47,295 bases of DNA from an uncultured Oscillospiraceae bacterium (GCA_947630375.1 CANRHH010000019.1:1-47295), one strand, 5' to 3'; counted from the stretch's first letter, positions 23,760-32,566 are shown. Notes: generated from the sequence alone by a model not told the origin. A program made the numbers and translations.

Positions 23760-24689
23760 ATGACTTGGAATTTGAGTACCGTTGTGGCCGAGATCTTTTA
23801 CTGCATCATCGGCATCATCTTCATCCTCACCGGCATCAAGGCCCTGAAGGACCCCGGCTGCGCCAAGAAGGGCACCACCTCCGCGTTCTGGTTCATCCTG
23901 GCCGCCACCTTCATCGTGGGCCCCTATCTGCCCAAGTGGGTCACCGGCCTGTGCGTGGTCATCATGGCCGCTCTGACCGCCATGAAGGGCGTCGTCCAGA
24001 GCAAGAGCGATGTGCCCACCGCGCAGGAGACCCGCAAGTCCGCCGACAAGTTCGGCTATTCCGTGTTTGTTCCCCCGCTGGTGCTGGCCCTCAGCGCCGT
24101 GCTGGTGGCCACGTTCCTGACCGCCCTGGGCGCCAACAACGCCATCGGCATCTCCGGCGCCATCGCCCTGGCGGCCGCCTTCCTGCTGTTTAAACCCAAG
24201 CCGGTCTATGCGGTCAAGGACGGCACCCGGCTCATGGACAACGTGGGCTCTGTCGGTATGCTGCCCCAGGTGCTGGCCGCGCTGGGCTCCCTGTTCACCG
24301 CCGCCGGCGTGGGCGACGTGATCGCCAAGGGCGTCAGCGTCATTATTCCTGACGGCAACCTGCTGATCGCCACCGCCGTGTACTGCATCGCTATGGCCCT
24401 GTTCACCATGATCATGGGCAACGGCTTCGCCGCCTTCTCGGTCATCACCGTGGGCGTCGGCATCCCCTTCCTGATCGCCCACGGCGCGAACCCGGTGGTG
24501 GTGGGCGCGATGGGCCTGACCGCCGGCTACTGCGGCACCCTGATGACCCCCATGGCCGCCAACTTCAACATCATGCCCGCCGCTTTGCTGGAGACCAAGA
24601 GCAAATATGCCATTATCTTCTCACAGGTCCCGGTGGCGCTGGTCATGCTGCTGATCCACATCATTCTGATGTACATCCTGGCGTTCTGA
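23760..24689 (+). CDS. DUF979-family membrane protein
   Basis: The 309-residue protein has about nine spans and looks like the DUF979 partner of the preceding DUF969 gene. It carries glycine-rich membrane blocks such as MIMGNGFAAFSVITVGVGIP and MGLTAGYCGTLMTPMAANFN, which recall ion-coupled permeases. I choose ATG 23760, 9 bases after AAAGGAGG; the in-frame TTG at 23754 is too close to that site. It probably forms a two-subunit transporter with the DUF969 protein. No biochemical function is established to my knowledge. Confidence 0.78.
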   Translation: MTWNLSTVVAEIFYCIIGIIFILTGIKALKDPGCAKKGTTSAFWFILAATFIVGPYLPKWVTGLCVVIMAALTAMKGVVQSKSDVPTAQETRKSADKFGYSVFVPPLVLALSAVLVATFLTALGANNAIGISGAIALAAAFLLFKPKPVYAVKDGTRLMDNVGSVGMLPQVLAALGSLFTAAGVGDVIAKGVSVIIPDGNLLIATAVYCIAMALFTMIMGNGFAAFSVITVGVGIPFLIAHGANPVVVGAMGLTAGYCGTLMTPMAANFNIMPAALLETKSKYAIIFSQVPVALVMLLIHIILMYILAF

Positions 24690-24701
24690 TCCCTACTTTT
24701 C

Positions 24702-24732
24702 CTATACCGCCCGCCTGTGACGGGCGGTATAG
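24702..24732 (+). terminator. Intercistronic hairpin before pcp
   Basis: CTATACCGCCCG (24702-24713) pairs perfectly with CGGGCGGTATAG (24721-24732) around 7 bases. Only ATTTAACT follows, so it may end part of the transcripts or protect the upstream mRNA rather than stop all transcription. Confidence 0.6.
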
Positions 24733-24769
24733 ATTTAACTGACAATGAAAGAAAGGATGGTTTACTACT

Positions 24770-25414
24770 ATGAAGATCCTGCTGACTGCATTTGATCCCT
24801 TCGGCGGCGAGCCGGTAAACCCCGCGCTGGAGGCCGTCAAGCTGGTGGCCGACAAGGTGGGGGACGTGGAAGTCGTCAAGCTGGAAGTCCCCACGGTGTT
24901 CCGCAAATCCATCGCCACGGTGGCCGCGGCCATGGAGAAGGAAAAGCCCGACGCGGTGCTCTGCATCGGCCAGGCCGGCGGCCGCTATGACCTGACCCCG
25001 GAGCGGGTGGCCATCAACATGGACGACGCCCGCATCAAGGACAACGAGGGCAACCAGCCCATCGACCTGCCCATCTTTGAAGACGGCGCCCCGGCGTATT
25101 TCACCAATCTGCCGATCAAGGCCATGGTTCAGGCCATCCGCAAGGCGGGTGTCCCGGCCAGCGTGTCCAACACGGCGGGCACCTTTGTCTGCAACCACCT
25201 GATGTACGGCGTGCTGTATACCATCGCCAAGAAGTACCCCGGCATGAAGGGCGGCTTTATGCATGTGCCCTTTGTGCCCAGCCAGGTGGTCAACCGGGCC
25301 TCTCCCGCCCCCTGCCTGAACATGAAGGACATCGCCATGGGCATTGAGGCCGCGCTGGCCGCCATTGCCGAGAACGATACCGATATCGTGGCTGCCGAGG
25401 GCAAGACCCACTAA
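24770..25414 (+). CDS. pcp: Pyroglutamyl-peptidase I (pyrrolidone-carboxylate peptidase)
   Basis: The 214-residue cysteine peptidase (family C15) removes N-terminal pyroglutamate from peptides in the cytoplasm. [19 protein letters not shown] is the family's opening. The catalytic triad is visible as Glu in [15 protein letters not shown], Cys in [13 protein letters not shown] and His in [12 protein letters not shown]. Length is standard. It follows the DUF969/DUF979 pair, so peptides or 5-oxoproline may enter by that permease and be handled here. A GAAAGGA site lies before the ATG. Confidence 0.96.
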   Translation: MKILLTAFDPFGGEPVNPALEAVKLVADKVGDVEVVKLEVPTVFRKSIATVAAAMEKEKPDAVLCIGQAGGRYDLTPERVAINMDDARIKDNEGNQPIDLPIFEDGAPAYFTNLPIKAMVQAIRKAGVPASVSNTAGTFVCNHLMYGVLYTIAKKYPGMKGGFMHVPFVPSQVVNRASPAPCLNMKDIAMGIEAALAAIAENDTDIVAAEGKTH

Positions 25415-25427
25415 ATCAGAGATCCGC

Positions 25428-25461
25428 AAGATCCCCTTGCCCGGCAGGACAAGGGGATCTT
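25428..25461 (+). terminator. Hairpin after pcp
   Basis: AAGATCCCCTTG (25428-25439) pairs with CAAGGGGATCTT (25450-25461) around 10 bases and ends in TTT. The U-run is short, so read-through into the next gene 23 bases on is likely. Confidence 0.6.
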
Positions 25462-25484
25462 TGCCGAAAGGAGAACAGACCGGC

Positions 25485-25985
25485 GTGAGCAAAGTAAAAA
25501 ACGAACCGAAGATCAAAAATCCCCTGATCGTGGCCATCCGGGACCAGCTGGAGCACCGGGCTTTGTGGATGTATCTGCTCTGCGACGAGGCGGCGAAAAA
25601 GGGCCTGCCCCCGGAGGATTACGTGCCGGCGGCCATTCGCCGCTGCGGCCTGTACCAGGGCGGCAATCTCCGGGCCAAGGCGGGAGGCGGCGCGTCCCTG
25701 AAGGGCCTGAAAAAGACCCTGTTCACCAAGCCCGCCCAATGGGTCTTTGAGATGGACGTGAAGCGCTGCACCGACGACCATCTGGATCTGGATTTCCACT
25801 ACTGTCCCCTGGTCAAGGCCTGGCAGAAGCAGGGCTGCTCCGACGAGGAGCTGGAAAAGCTGTGCGACTTTGCCATGTGCGGGGACCGGGGCATCGCCGA
25901 GAGCTTCGGCTGCCGCCTGGACCTGCAGGACACCATCGCCCGGGGTGGGGATGTATGCAAGATCCGCTTCGTGCGGGACAAGTAA
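25485..25985 (+). CDS. L-2-amino-thiazoline-4-carboxylate (ATC) hydrolase family protein
   Basis: The 166-residue protein matches the ATC hydrolase family by its C-terminal pattern: LDFHYCPLVKAWQKQGCSDE, then FAMCGDRGIAESFG, then a Cys-containing end strand (GGDVCKIRFVRD). ATC hydrolase opens a cyclic cysteine precursor on the way to L-cysteine, but most family members in gut clostridia are untested. GTG 25485 follows AAGGAG by 11 bases; an earlier start would overlap the preceding hairpin. Its place after pcp, another enzyme acting on a ring-containing amino-acid derivative, suggests a common theme, which is inference. A strong terminator ends the operon. Confidence 0.7.
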   Translation: MSKVKNEPKIKNPLIVAIRDQLEHRALWMYLLCDEAAKKGLPPEDYVPAAIRRCGLYQGGNLRAKAGGGASLKGLKKTLFTKPAQWVFEMDVKRCTDDHLDLDFHYCPLVKAWQKQGCSDEELEKLCDFAMCGDRGIAESFGCRLDLQDTIARGGDVCKIRFVRDK

Positions 25986-25993
25986 AAGAAGCG

Positions 25994-26040
25994 AACGAAC
26001 ACCGGGGCCGCAAACGCCGTTTGCGGCCCCGGTGTTCGTT
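25994..26040 (+). terminator. Strong terminator after the ATC-hydrolase-family gene
   Basis: A perfect 21-base inverted repeat (25994-26014 with 26020-26040) with a CGCCG loop lies 9 bases after the stop and ends in TTCGTTTGG. It is the longest perfect stem seen in the window. Confidence 0.85.
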
Positions 26041-26085
26041 TGGTAAAAATTAAGAAAACTTAAGAATAAAACAAGGGGTAAAAAC

Positions 26086-26114
26086 TTGCGGGAGCGTACA
26101 TTATATGGTATAAT
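26086..26114 (+). promoter_or_regulatory. Promoter of the permease-adaptor operon
   Basis: TTGCGG (26086-26091), 17 bases, then a perfect TATAAT (26109-26114). The start point should be near 26121, about 43 bases before the first gene. Confidence 0.75.
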
Positions 26115-26163
26115 TCCTGGAGAACAGCACAATATATTACAAAACGGAAACAATTCTGAAGAA

Positions 26164-27111
26164 ATGAAACGATTCAGTCTGAAAAAGAAAAAAGAGCCGG
26201 CGCGGGAGCTGAACGAGGAAGAAGCGCTGCGGCGCCGGGAGGCCGTCCGGGAAAAACGACGGGACTTCGGGCGCAGTCTGTGCTTCCTGTCCCCCAGCCT
26301 GCTGGGCGTGGGCATGTTTTTCATCGTGCCCTTCGGCGTGGTGGTGTATTACTCCCTGATCGACGGGGTGGGCTCCCGGAATTTCGTCTTTCTGGACAAT
26401 TTCCTGGCCCTGTTCAAAAACTCCGCCTTTCTGATGGCCGCCGGCAACACCCTGAGCTTTTCCGCCCTGGCCGTGCCCCTGGCGGTGGTGCTGGCGATGG
26501 TGCTGGCGCTGATGCTGGAGTGCCGTATCCCGCTGAAATCCCAGTTCAGGACCTTTTTCCTGAGCCCCATGATGGTGCCGGTGGCTTCGGTGGTGCTGAT
26601 CTGGCAGGTGTTGTTCAACTACAACGGCACCATCAACGAGCTGGTGCTGGCCCTGGGCGGCGGCCGGATCGATTGGCTCCAGTCGGACTACTGCCAGTGG
26701 GTGGTGATCCTGCTGTTCCTGTGGAAGAACCTGGGCTACAATATGATCCTGTTCATGGCGGGCCTGGCCAACATCCCCCGGGAGCTGCTGGAGGTGGCCG
26801 ACGTGGAGGGCGCCTCGGAGACCTATAAGTTTTTCGCCATCAAGCTGCGCTACCTGTCCCCCACGGTGCTCTTTGTCACCATCCTCTCCCTCATCAACTC
26901 CTTCAAGGTGTTCCGGGAGGTGTATCTGCTGACAGGGGACTACCCCTTTGAGAAGCTGTACATGCTCCAGCACTTTATGAACAACACCTTCAAATCTCTG
27001 GATTATCAGAAGCTGTCCGCTGCGGCGGTGGTGATGGCCATCGTGATGGTGGTCCTGATCGCACTGCTGTTCAAGGCGGAGGACTGGTTCGGAAAGGATG
27101 TGGAGGGATGA
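26164..27111 (+). CDS. Sugar-type ABC transporter permease (MalF/UgpA class)
   Basis: The 315-residue protein begins with a basic cytoplasmic tail (KRFSLKKKKEPAREL) and has six spans. The cytoplasmic loop that docks the ATPase is clear: PRELLEVADVEGASETYKFF and the following IKLRYLSP match the EAA motif. Such permeases pair with a MalG-type partner, a binding protein and an ATPase to import sugars or other solutes. Only the partner is here. I choose ATG 26164 although its ribosome site (GAAGA) is weak, because earlier in-frame starts fall on the promoter itself. It overlaps the next gene as ATGA. Confidence 0.87.
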   Translation: MKRFSLKKKKEPARELNEEEALRRREAVREKRRDFGRSLCFLSPSLLGVGMFFIVPFGVVVYYSLIDGVGSRNFVFLDNFLALFKNSAFLMAAGNTLSFSALAVPLAVVLAMVLALMLECRIPLKSQFRTFFLSPMMVPVASVVLIWQVLFNYNGTINELVLALGGGRIDWLQSDYCQWVVILLFLWKNLGYNMILFMAGLANIPRELLEVADVEGASETYKFFAIKLRYLSPTVLFVTILSLINSFKVFREVYLLTGDYPFEKLYMLQHFMNNTFKSLDYQKLSAAAVVMAIVMVVLIALLFKAEDWFGKDVEG

Positions 27112-27983
27112 AGAAAAAACACTATTTCGGCCGGGGGGCCATGTTCCTGCTCTGCGCCTTCTTCGCCGTGGCCTTCCTGCTGCCCACGGTGCTGACCATC
27201 ACCAACTCCTTCATGTCCGAGGCGGAGATCAACTCCAACTATGGCATGATCTTCTCCACCACCTCCGGGGGCTATGTGTCCGAGACGGTGAACCTGAAGC
27301 TCATCCCCGACAAGGTGACTTTCTCCCAGTACGTCACCGGGCTGATCAAATCCCCCGAGTACCTGCTGAAATTCTGGAACAGCATCCTGCTGGTGCTGCC
27401 CATCGTGATCGGCCAGGTAGCCATCGCCTCCGTGGCGGCCTACAGCTTCACCCGCTGGCGGGGGAAGCTCCGCAGCGGCATCTTCTTTTTCTACGTGATT
27501 TTGATGCTCATGCCCTACCAAGTGACCCTGGTGCCCAACTATCTGGTCAGCGACTGGCTGGGGATCCTGAACACCCGCTGGTCCATCATCCTGCCGGGCA
27601 TGTTCGCTCCCTTCTCCGTTTTCCTGCTGACCAAATTCATGCGCCGCATCCCCTATTCCCTCATCGAGGCGGCCAAGGTGGACGGGGCGGGGGAGTGGGA
27701 TATCTTCACAAAGATCTGCCTGCCCCAGTGCCGCTCGGCCCTGTATTCCATCACCATCTTAGTGTTCATCGACTACTGGAACATGGTGGAGCAGCCTTTG
27801 ATCCTGCTCCAGGACGCGGAGTCCCAGCCCCTGTCCGTGTTCCTGTCCTCCATCAATTCCGGCGAGATCGGCCTGGCCTTCGCCATGGCCACCGTCTACA
27901 TGATACCGCCTCTGCTGCTGTTCCTCCACGGGGAGGAGTATTTGGTGGAGGGCATCGCCAATTCCGGCAGCGTCAAGGGATAA
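27108..27983 (+). CDS. Sugar-type ABC transporter permease (MalG/UgpE class)
   Basis: The 291-residue protein has six spans and the MalG-type EAA loop SLIEAAKVDGAGEWDIFTKI followed by CLPQCRS. VAAYSFTRWRGKL is the usual block before it. An extracellular segment after the first span (residues ~30-70) is longer than in many MalG proteins and rich in polar residues. It is coupled to the first permease by a 4-base overlap and followed 20 bases later by a HlyD-type adaptor, which is not a normal partner of an importer. ATPase and binding protein must come from elsewhere (a shared MsmX-like ATPase is common in Firmicutes). Confidence 0.87.
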   Translation: MKKKHYFGRGAMFLLCAFFAVAFLLPTVLTITNSFMSEAEINSNYGMIFSTTSGGYVSETVNLKLIPDKVTFSQYVTGLIKSPEYLLKFWNSILLVLPIVIGQVAIASVAAYSFTRWRGKLRSGIFFFYVILMLMPYQVTLVPNYLVSDWLGILNTRWSIILPGMFAPFSVFLLTKFMRRIPYSLIEAAKVDGAGEWDIFTKICLPQCRSALYSITILVFIDYWNMVEQPLILLQDAESQPLSVFLSSINSGEIGLAFAMATVYMIPPLLLFLHGEEYLVEGIANSGSVKG

Positions 27984-28003
27984 GAAAGGAGCGCTGATTC
28001 AAG

Positions 28004-29863
28004 ATGCAGTTCAAACCGATAAACAGAGAATGGGTGAAAAACGCCGCCATCGTCTTTCTGGCGGTGCTCCTGGTGCTGACTTTCTTTTCCAACACCATTA
28101 TGAACCGGACCCTGCCGGAAGTGGCCACCCAGTATGTGACCAGCGGCACCGTGACCGCCCGGGTCCGGGGCACGGGCACCGTGGTGGCCAACGGCAGCCA
28201 CCAGGTCAAGGCGGAGTCCACCCGGGAGATCCGCTCCGTCATGGTCCGGGTGGGGCAGGAGGTAAACGCCGGGGATGTGCTGTTCATCTTGGGCGAAGGA
28301 GACGCGGACGATCTGGACGCGGCCCAGGAGCAGCTGCGCCAGCTGCAGATCAGCTACCAGCGGGCGGCTATCAACTCACCCACGTTCAACTATACCGCGG
28401 CCCAGCGCAGGATCGACGCGGCCAAAAAGGCCTATGACGAGGCCCAGGCGGCGGCCAATGCCGCCAAAGCGGAGATCCCCCAGGGGGACCAGGATGAAAT
28501 AGACCAGGCGAAAGCCAAATGGAAACAGGCGGAAGAACAGTTGGAGCAGCAAAGGGCATCCTTTGAAGAGCGGCGGCAGAAGGCTCTGGAACGAGTCACC
28601 GAAGCGCAGAAAAAGGTGGATGAGCTCAGAGCCGCGGCAGAGGCCAATCCAAGCTCAGCGCCGGAAAGCAACGGCGCGGGCGAGAACACGCAGCCTCCCG
28701 CCAGCCCCCCGCAGAACACTGCGGAGTCTGTGCCCAGCCCGGAGGTTACGACGGATCCGCCGAAGGAGACAAACTCTCCTCCGCCGGAGGAGACCGGCGA
28801 CCCCGCGTCCTCAACTCCCGAACCTGTTGCCAGCGCGCTGACGGCCTCTTCCGACGGGAATTACCGGATCAGCCTTCTGACGGTCGGGGATCCTTCCCCC
28901 TCTCCCGACGTGGAAAAGGAACCAACCGAGCTGGAAAAAGCGGAGCAGGAGCTGGCTGACGCCAAGCTGGCCCTGGAGCTGATGGATGAGACCACCGACC
29001 CGTCCATCAAGATCGCCACCGACATCCGGGACGATGCCAAGGCGGAGTGGGAACGGTTGACCCAAAACCCCAGCAGCCCTGAAGTGGCGGCCTACAGAGC
29101 GGCCCAAGCCGCGGCGGACGAGGCCCTGGCCGCCTATCAGCAGCTGCAGGACGAGCTGGATGCCCAGAAGGAGAGCGACAACAAGAGCCAGGCCCTGGCC
29201 GGACTGGATATGGCCGATATCGCCGCCCAGATCGAGCGGCAGAAGAAGATCATCGAAGAACTGGCCGGCGGCGACGGGAACCAGGTGCTGGCCAACGTGT
29301 CCGGCACCGTGGAGTCCATCGAGTGCACCGCCGGGGACACAGTGATGGAGGACGGGGTCCTCTGTACCATCGAGGTGCCCGACATGGGCTACACCCTCAG
29401 CTTCTCCGTCACCAACGACCAGGCCCGCCGCCTGAGCCCCGGAGACACGGCCTCTGTCACCAACTACTACTGGGGCAGCCAGATCAACGCCACCCTCAGC
29501 ACCATCCGGGTGGACCCGGAAAAGCCCCAGACCAACAAGATGCTGACCTTTGACCTGGACGGCGACGTGAGCGCCGGGTCTGAGATCACCCTGTCTGTGG
29601 GCCAGCGCAGCGCGGGTTACGACACCATCGTGCCCAACAGCGCCATCCGCAGCGACTCCAACGGGTCCTTTGTGCTGATCGTGGAGTCCAAGAGCTCCCC
29701 TCTGGGCAACCGGTACATCGCCCGCCGGGTGGATGTGGAGGTCCTGGCGGCGGACGATATCAACTCCGCGGTGACCGGGGATCTGAGCGCCTATAGCTAT
29801 GTGATCACCACCAGCAACGCGCCGGTGAACAACGGGGACATGGTCCGCATGGCCGACACCTGA
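28004..29863 (+). CDS. HlyD/RND-type periplasmic adaptor protein with Pro/Ser-rich insert
   Basis: The 619-residue protein has an N-terminal anchor (about 12-30), then a biotinyl-lipoyl-like half domain (VKAESTREIRSVMVRVGQEV and AGDVLFILGEGD, about 66-98), and a long coiled coil (about 105-210). A low-complexity segment rich in Pro, Ser, Thr and Glu (about 213-280) is followed by more coiled coil (about 305-420), and the second lipoyl half with beta-barrel and membrane-proximal parts (VLANVSGTVESIECTAGDTV onward). Adaptors of this kind link inner permeases to outer parts of efflux systems. In a Gram-positive cell it would span the wall zone. Most adaptors are 350-450 residues, so the insert accounts for the extra length. 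Confidence 0.85.
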   Translation: MQFKPINREWVKNAAIVFLAVLLVLTFFSNTIMNRTLPEVATQYVTSGTVTARVRGTGTVVANGSHQVKAESTREIRSVMVRVGQEVNAGDVLFILGEGDADDLDAAQEQLRQLQISYQRAAINSPTFNYTAAQRRIDAAKKAYDEAQAAANAAKAEIPQGDQDEIDQAKAKWKQAEEQLEQQRASFEERRQKALERVTEAQKKVDELRAAAEANPSSAPESNGAGENTQPPASPPQNTAESVPSPEVTTDPPKETNSPPPEETGDPASSTPEPVASALTASSDGNYRISLLTVGDPSPSPDVEKEPTELEKAEQELADAKLALELMDETTDPSIKIATDIRDDAKAEWERLTQNPSSPEVAAYRAAQAAADEALAAYQQLQDELDAQKESDNKSQALAGLDMADIAAQIERQKKIIEELAGGDGNQVLANVSGTVESIECTAGDTVMEDGVLCTIEVPDMGYTLSFSVTNDQARRLSPGDTASVTNYYWGSQINATLSTIRVDPEKPQTNKMLTFDLDGDVSAGSEITLSVGQRSAGYDTIVPNSAIRSDSNGSFVLIVESKSSPLGNRYIARRVDVEVLAADDINSAVTGDLSAYSYVITTSNAPVNNGDMVRMADT

Positions 29864-29864
29864 T

Positions 29865-30956
29865 ATGAAGAGACGAGGAAGCAAGAAGAATCAAAAGAAA
29901 ATACGGTTTATCAGCCTGAACCTGATCTTGGTGGTCCTGGCGCTGGCGTGCTTTTCGGCGGTGGCGGTCCTGACCCGGCTGCTGCCCGCCCAGCAGGCAG
30001 CCCAGCGCTGGCAGGGAGACAGTGAGACGGATTTCGGCCAGCTGAGCTGCTATATCCCGATAGACGCCAAGCTGAGCCTTGACCAGATCTACCAGTGGCG
30101 CAGCGATATGCAGACGAAGTTCCACGAGGCGGCTCTGGATGTGGACAACGAGGAGCAGCTCTACGAGGACGCCTGGAGCGCCACCGGCAAGGTCGATGTC
30201 TCCACCGCCCTCGGCAGCGGCGAGGCGGCAGTGATCGCCGTGGGAGGCCAGTTTTTCAACTTCCACCCGCTGCGGCTGCTCAGCGGCAGCTATCTCAACG
30301 AGGGGGACTTGATGAAGGACCGGGTCCTGCTGGATCCGGAGCTGGCCTGGCTGCTCTTCGGCGGCACGGACCTGCAGGGGATGGAGCTGCGCGTCAACGG
30401 CTATCCCTTTTTGGTGGGCGGCGTGATAGAGCGGGAGGACGACTTTGCCAGCCGCCGGGCCTATACCTCTGGCATGGGGCTGTACATGTCCTACGACGCC
30501 TTCTCCCAGCTGGACGAGACCGCGGGCATCAGCTGCTATGAGCTGGTGGCGGCGGAGCCGGTGGACGGCTTTGCCAAGGCCATGGTGGAGGACAAATTCC
30601 CCCTGGGCCAGGGGGAGGTCGTGGACAATTCCGGCCGTTTCTCCTTCTCCGGGCTGATGAAGGTGATCGGCGGCTTCGGCACCCGCTCCATGCAGAGCCT
30701 GGGCGTGCTGTACCCCTATTGGGAGAACGCCGCCCGGATGATTGAGGACTGGAGCGCCCTGCTGCTGCTCTTGGGGCTGCTGGCCTGCCTGTGCCCGGTC
30801 CTTACCGCCCTGATGCTGCTGGTGCGGCTGCTGCGGCGGGGGAAAGAGAAGCTGGGGGAGGAGGTCCTGCCCCGGCTGAAAGACAACGCCCAGGAGGCCG
30901 TCCGTGTCCGCCAGCGGCGGCATTGGGAAAAAAAGCACGGGCAGCATGAGAAATAA
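29865..30956 (+). CDS. MacB-like periplasmic-core-domain membrane protein
   Basis: The 363-residue protein has an N-terminal span (ISLNLILVVLALACFSAVAV), a large extracellular domain (about 40-300) and one C-terminal span (LLLLLGLLACLCPVLTALML) followed by a basic tail. The outer domain has MacB-core-like features: LLSGSYLNEGDLMKDRVLLD, then ELAWLLFGG and VNGYPFLVGGVIERE. True MacB/FtsX permeases have four spans and a longer transport unit; here only two remain, so it may be an accessory subunit rather than a complete permease. It starts one base after the adaptor stop, so the two are surely co-translated. Its function is unknown. Confidence 0.6.
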   Translation: MKRRGSKKNQKKIRFISLNLILVVLALACFSAVAVLTRLLPAQQAAQRWQGDSETDFGQLSCYIPIDAKLSLDQIYQWRSDMQTKFHEAALDVDNEEQLYEDAWSATGKVDVSTALGSGEAAVIAVGGQFFNFHPLRLLSGSYLNEGDLMKDRVLLDPELAWLLFGGTDLQGMELRVNGYPFLVGGVIEREDDFASRRAYTSGMGLYMSYDAFSQLDETAGISCYELVAAEPVDGFAKAMVEDKFPLGQGEVVDNSGRFSFSGLMKVIGGFGTRSMQSLGVLYPYWENAARMIEDWSALLLLLGLLACLCPVLTALMLLVRLLRRGKEKLGEEVLPRLKDNAQEAVRVRQRRHWEKKHGQHEK

Positions 30957-30964
30957 GACCCTGT

Positions 30965-30990
30965 CTCTGTGGGGCCCCGGCTCCACAGAG
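30965..30990 (+). other. Hairpin before the LCP gene
   Basis: CTCTGTGG (30965-30972) pairs with CCACAGAG (30983-30990). There is no U-run, so it is more likely an mRNA structure than a full terminator. Confidence 0.4.
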
Positions 30991-31024
30991 GCAAGCATGT
31001 TCACAACATACGGGAGGAACCTAC

Positions 31025-32512
31025 ATGAGTGCTTCTGAAGAGAAGAAAAAACCGGCCGGAAAAGGCGCCCAGACCGCTTTGGTCTGGATCGGGGGGATCG
31101 CCCTGGCGGCGGCAGTCCTGGCCCTTCTGGCGATGAATCTGTATATCGCTTCGCTGGGCATCCTGCCCGCCAAATACCAGCTGATCCTGGCCGCAGTCTC
31201 CGGGCTGTTCTGCCTGATCTGCCTGCTTCTGCTGCTGCGGGGGAAGGGCCGGGCTTTCCGCTGCACCCTGAGCATGATCCTGTGCCTGGTGGTGGTGGCC
31301 CTGTCCCTGACGGGGACCCTGTATCTGCGGCACATCTACGCCAGCTACAGCGCCAGCAACGAGACCTCCGGCCAGGTGAAGACCGTGATGGCGGTCTATG
31401 TCCGCGCCGACGCGGGCTATACGGACCTGAGCGCGCTCCAGGGCGGCGTTTTAGGGATCGGGCAGGAGAGCCCGGACAAGACCCAGCAGCTGCTGAGCCA
31501 GATCCAGGAGCTGTTGGGGGAGAATGTGCAGACCCTGACCTATCCGGGGATCACCGAGCAGGTGCAGGCCCTGAAGGATGGCTCGGTCAACGCCATCGTG
31601 ATCAACGAGGCCATGATCGACGCCATTGAGGACGGCATCGACGAGGACTTTGAGAGCTGGGCCGTCAAGCTGCCCATGACGGTGAACATCGTGCTGGAGC
31701 ACGAGATCGAGACCGCGGCCGTAGACGTGACCAAGGACAATTTTATTGTCTACATCTCCGGAATCGACAACCGGGGCGGCACGGTGAATGACACAGGCCG
31801 GTCCGATGTGAACATCCTGGCCGTGGTCAATCCCCAGGACAAGAAGGTCCTGCTGGTGAATACCCCCCGGGACTACTATCTGCCCCTTTACGGGGATGAG
31901 AGCAAGATGGACAAGCTGACCCACGCCGGGCTCTATGGGGTGGACTGCTCTATGAGCACCTTGGGCAACCTGTTCGGGGTGGAGATCCCCTATTATGTGC
32001 GCTTCAACTTTGACTCGGTGGTCCGCATCATCGACGCGCTGGGCGGCATCACCATCTATTCGGATTACACTTTCTATTCCGCTGCTTCCCGCTACGGCCA
32101 GGGATACCAGTTCTACGAAGGGGAGAATGAAGTCAGCGGCGACGCGGCTCTGGCCTTCTCCCGGAGCCGGGCTTTTGCCGCCGGGGACCGGGTGCGCGGC
32201 AAGCACCAGCAGGCGGTCATTACGGGCGTGATCAACAAGGTGACCTCGCCGGCCATCATCAAAAACTTCAACGCCGTGCTGGATACGGTGCTGGACAATG
32301 TGATGACCAACGTCTCCACCGACGACATCAACGCCCTCATCCGGATGCAGCTGGAGGATATGAGCTCCTGGGATGTGCAGTCCATCTCGGTGGACGGCAC
32401 AGGCGACTACCTGATGACCTACAGCGGCAACGTGATCCGCTATACCATGGTGCCGGATATGGAGACGGTCCAGACAGCGATCGACGCCATCAACGGGGCC
32501 CTGGCAGGGTAA
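31025..32512 (+). CDS. LytR-CpsA-Psr (LCP) family cell-wall ligase or regulator
   Basis: The 495-residue protein has three N-terminal spans (to about residue 105) and then an extracellular region. The LCP domain proper starts near residue 238 with IVYISGIDNRGG. It contains RSDVNILAVVNPQDKKVLLV, NTPRDYYLPL and FSRSRAFAAGDRVRGKHQQA, which hold the Asp and Arg residues that bind the polyprenyl-phosphate substrate. LCP enzymes transfer glycopolymers such as teichoic acids or capsule from undecaprenyl carriers to peptidoglycan. The part between spans and LCP domain (about 110-235) resembles a solute-binding-like segment (IVINEAMIDAIEDGI). It follows the permease-adaptor genes after 68 bases and ends at a strong terminator. 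Confidence 0.9.
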   Translation: MSASEEKKKPAGKGAQTALVWIGGIALAAAVLALLAMNLYIASLGILPAKYQLILAAVSGLFCLICLLLLLRGKGRAFRCTLSMILCLVVVALSLTGTLYLRHIYASYSASNETSGQVKTVMAVYVRADAGYTDLSALQGGVLGIGQESPDKTQQLLSQIQELLGENVQTLTYPGITEQVQALKDGSVNAIVINEAMIDAIEDGIDEDFESWAVKLPMTVNIVLEHEIETAAVDVTKDNFIVYISGIDNRGGTVNDTGRSDVNILAVVNPQDKKVLLVNTPRDYYLPLYGDESKMDKLTHAGLYGVDCSMSTLGNLFGVEIPYYVRFNFDSVVRIIDALGGITIYSDYTFYSAASRYGQGYQFYEGENEVSGDAALAFSRSRAFAAGDRVRGKHQQAVITGVINKVTSPAIIKNFNAVLDTVLDNVMTNVSTDDINALIRMQLEDMSSWDVQSISVDGTGDYLMTYSGNVIRYTMVPDMETVQTAIDAINGALAG

Positions 32513-32526
32513 AACGCAAAAAAACA

Positions 32527-32550
32527 GCTCCCCCGCAGAGGCGGGGGAGC
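32527..32550. terminator. Terminator between the LCP gene and pgi
   Basis: GCTCCCCCGC (32527-32536) pairs with GCGGGGGAGC (32541-32550) around AGAG. TTTTTT follows on the plus strand, and an A-run upstream lets it serve pgi on the minus strand too. Confidence 0.85.
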
Positions 32551-32566
32551 CGCTTTTTTGATGGCT

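Noticed and set aside
26086-26163. A longer N-terminus of the first permease starting at 26086
   Set aside because: Those bases are the -35 and -10 elements of the promoter, so they are not within the mRNA.
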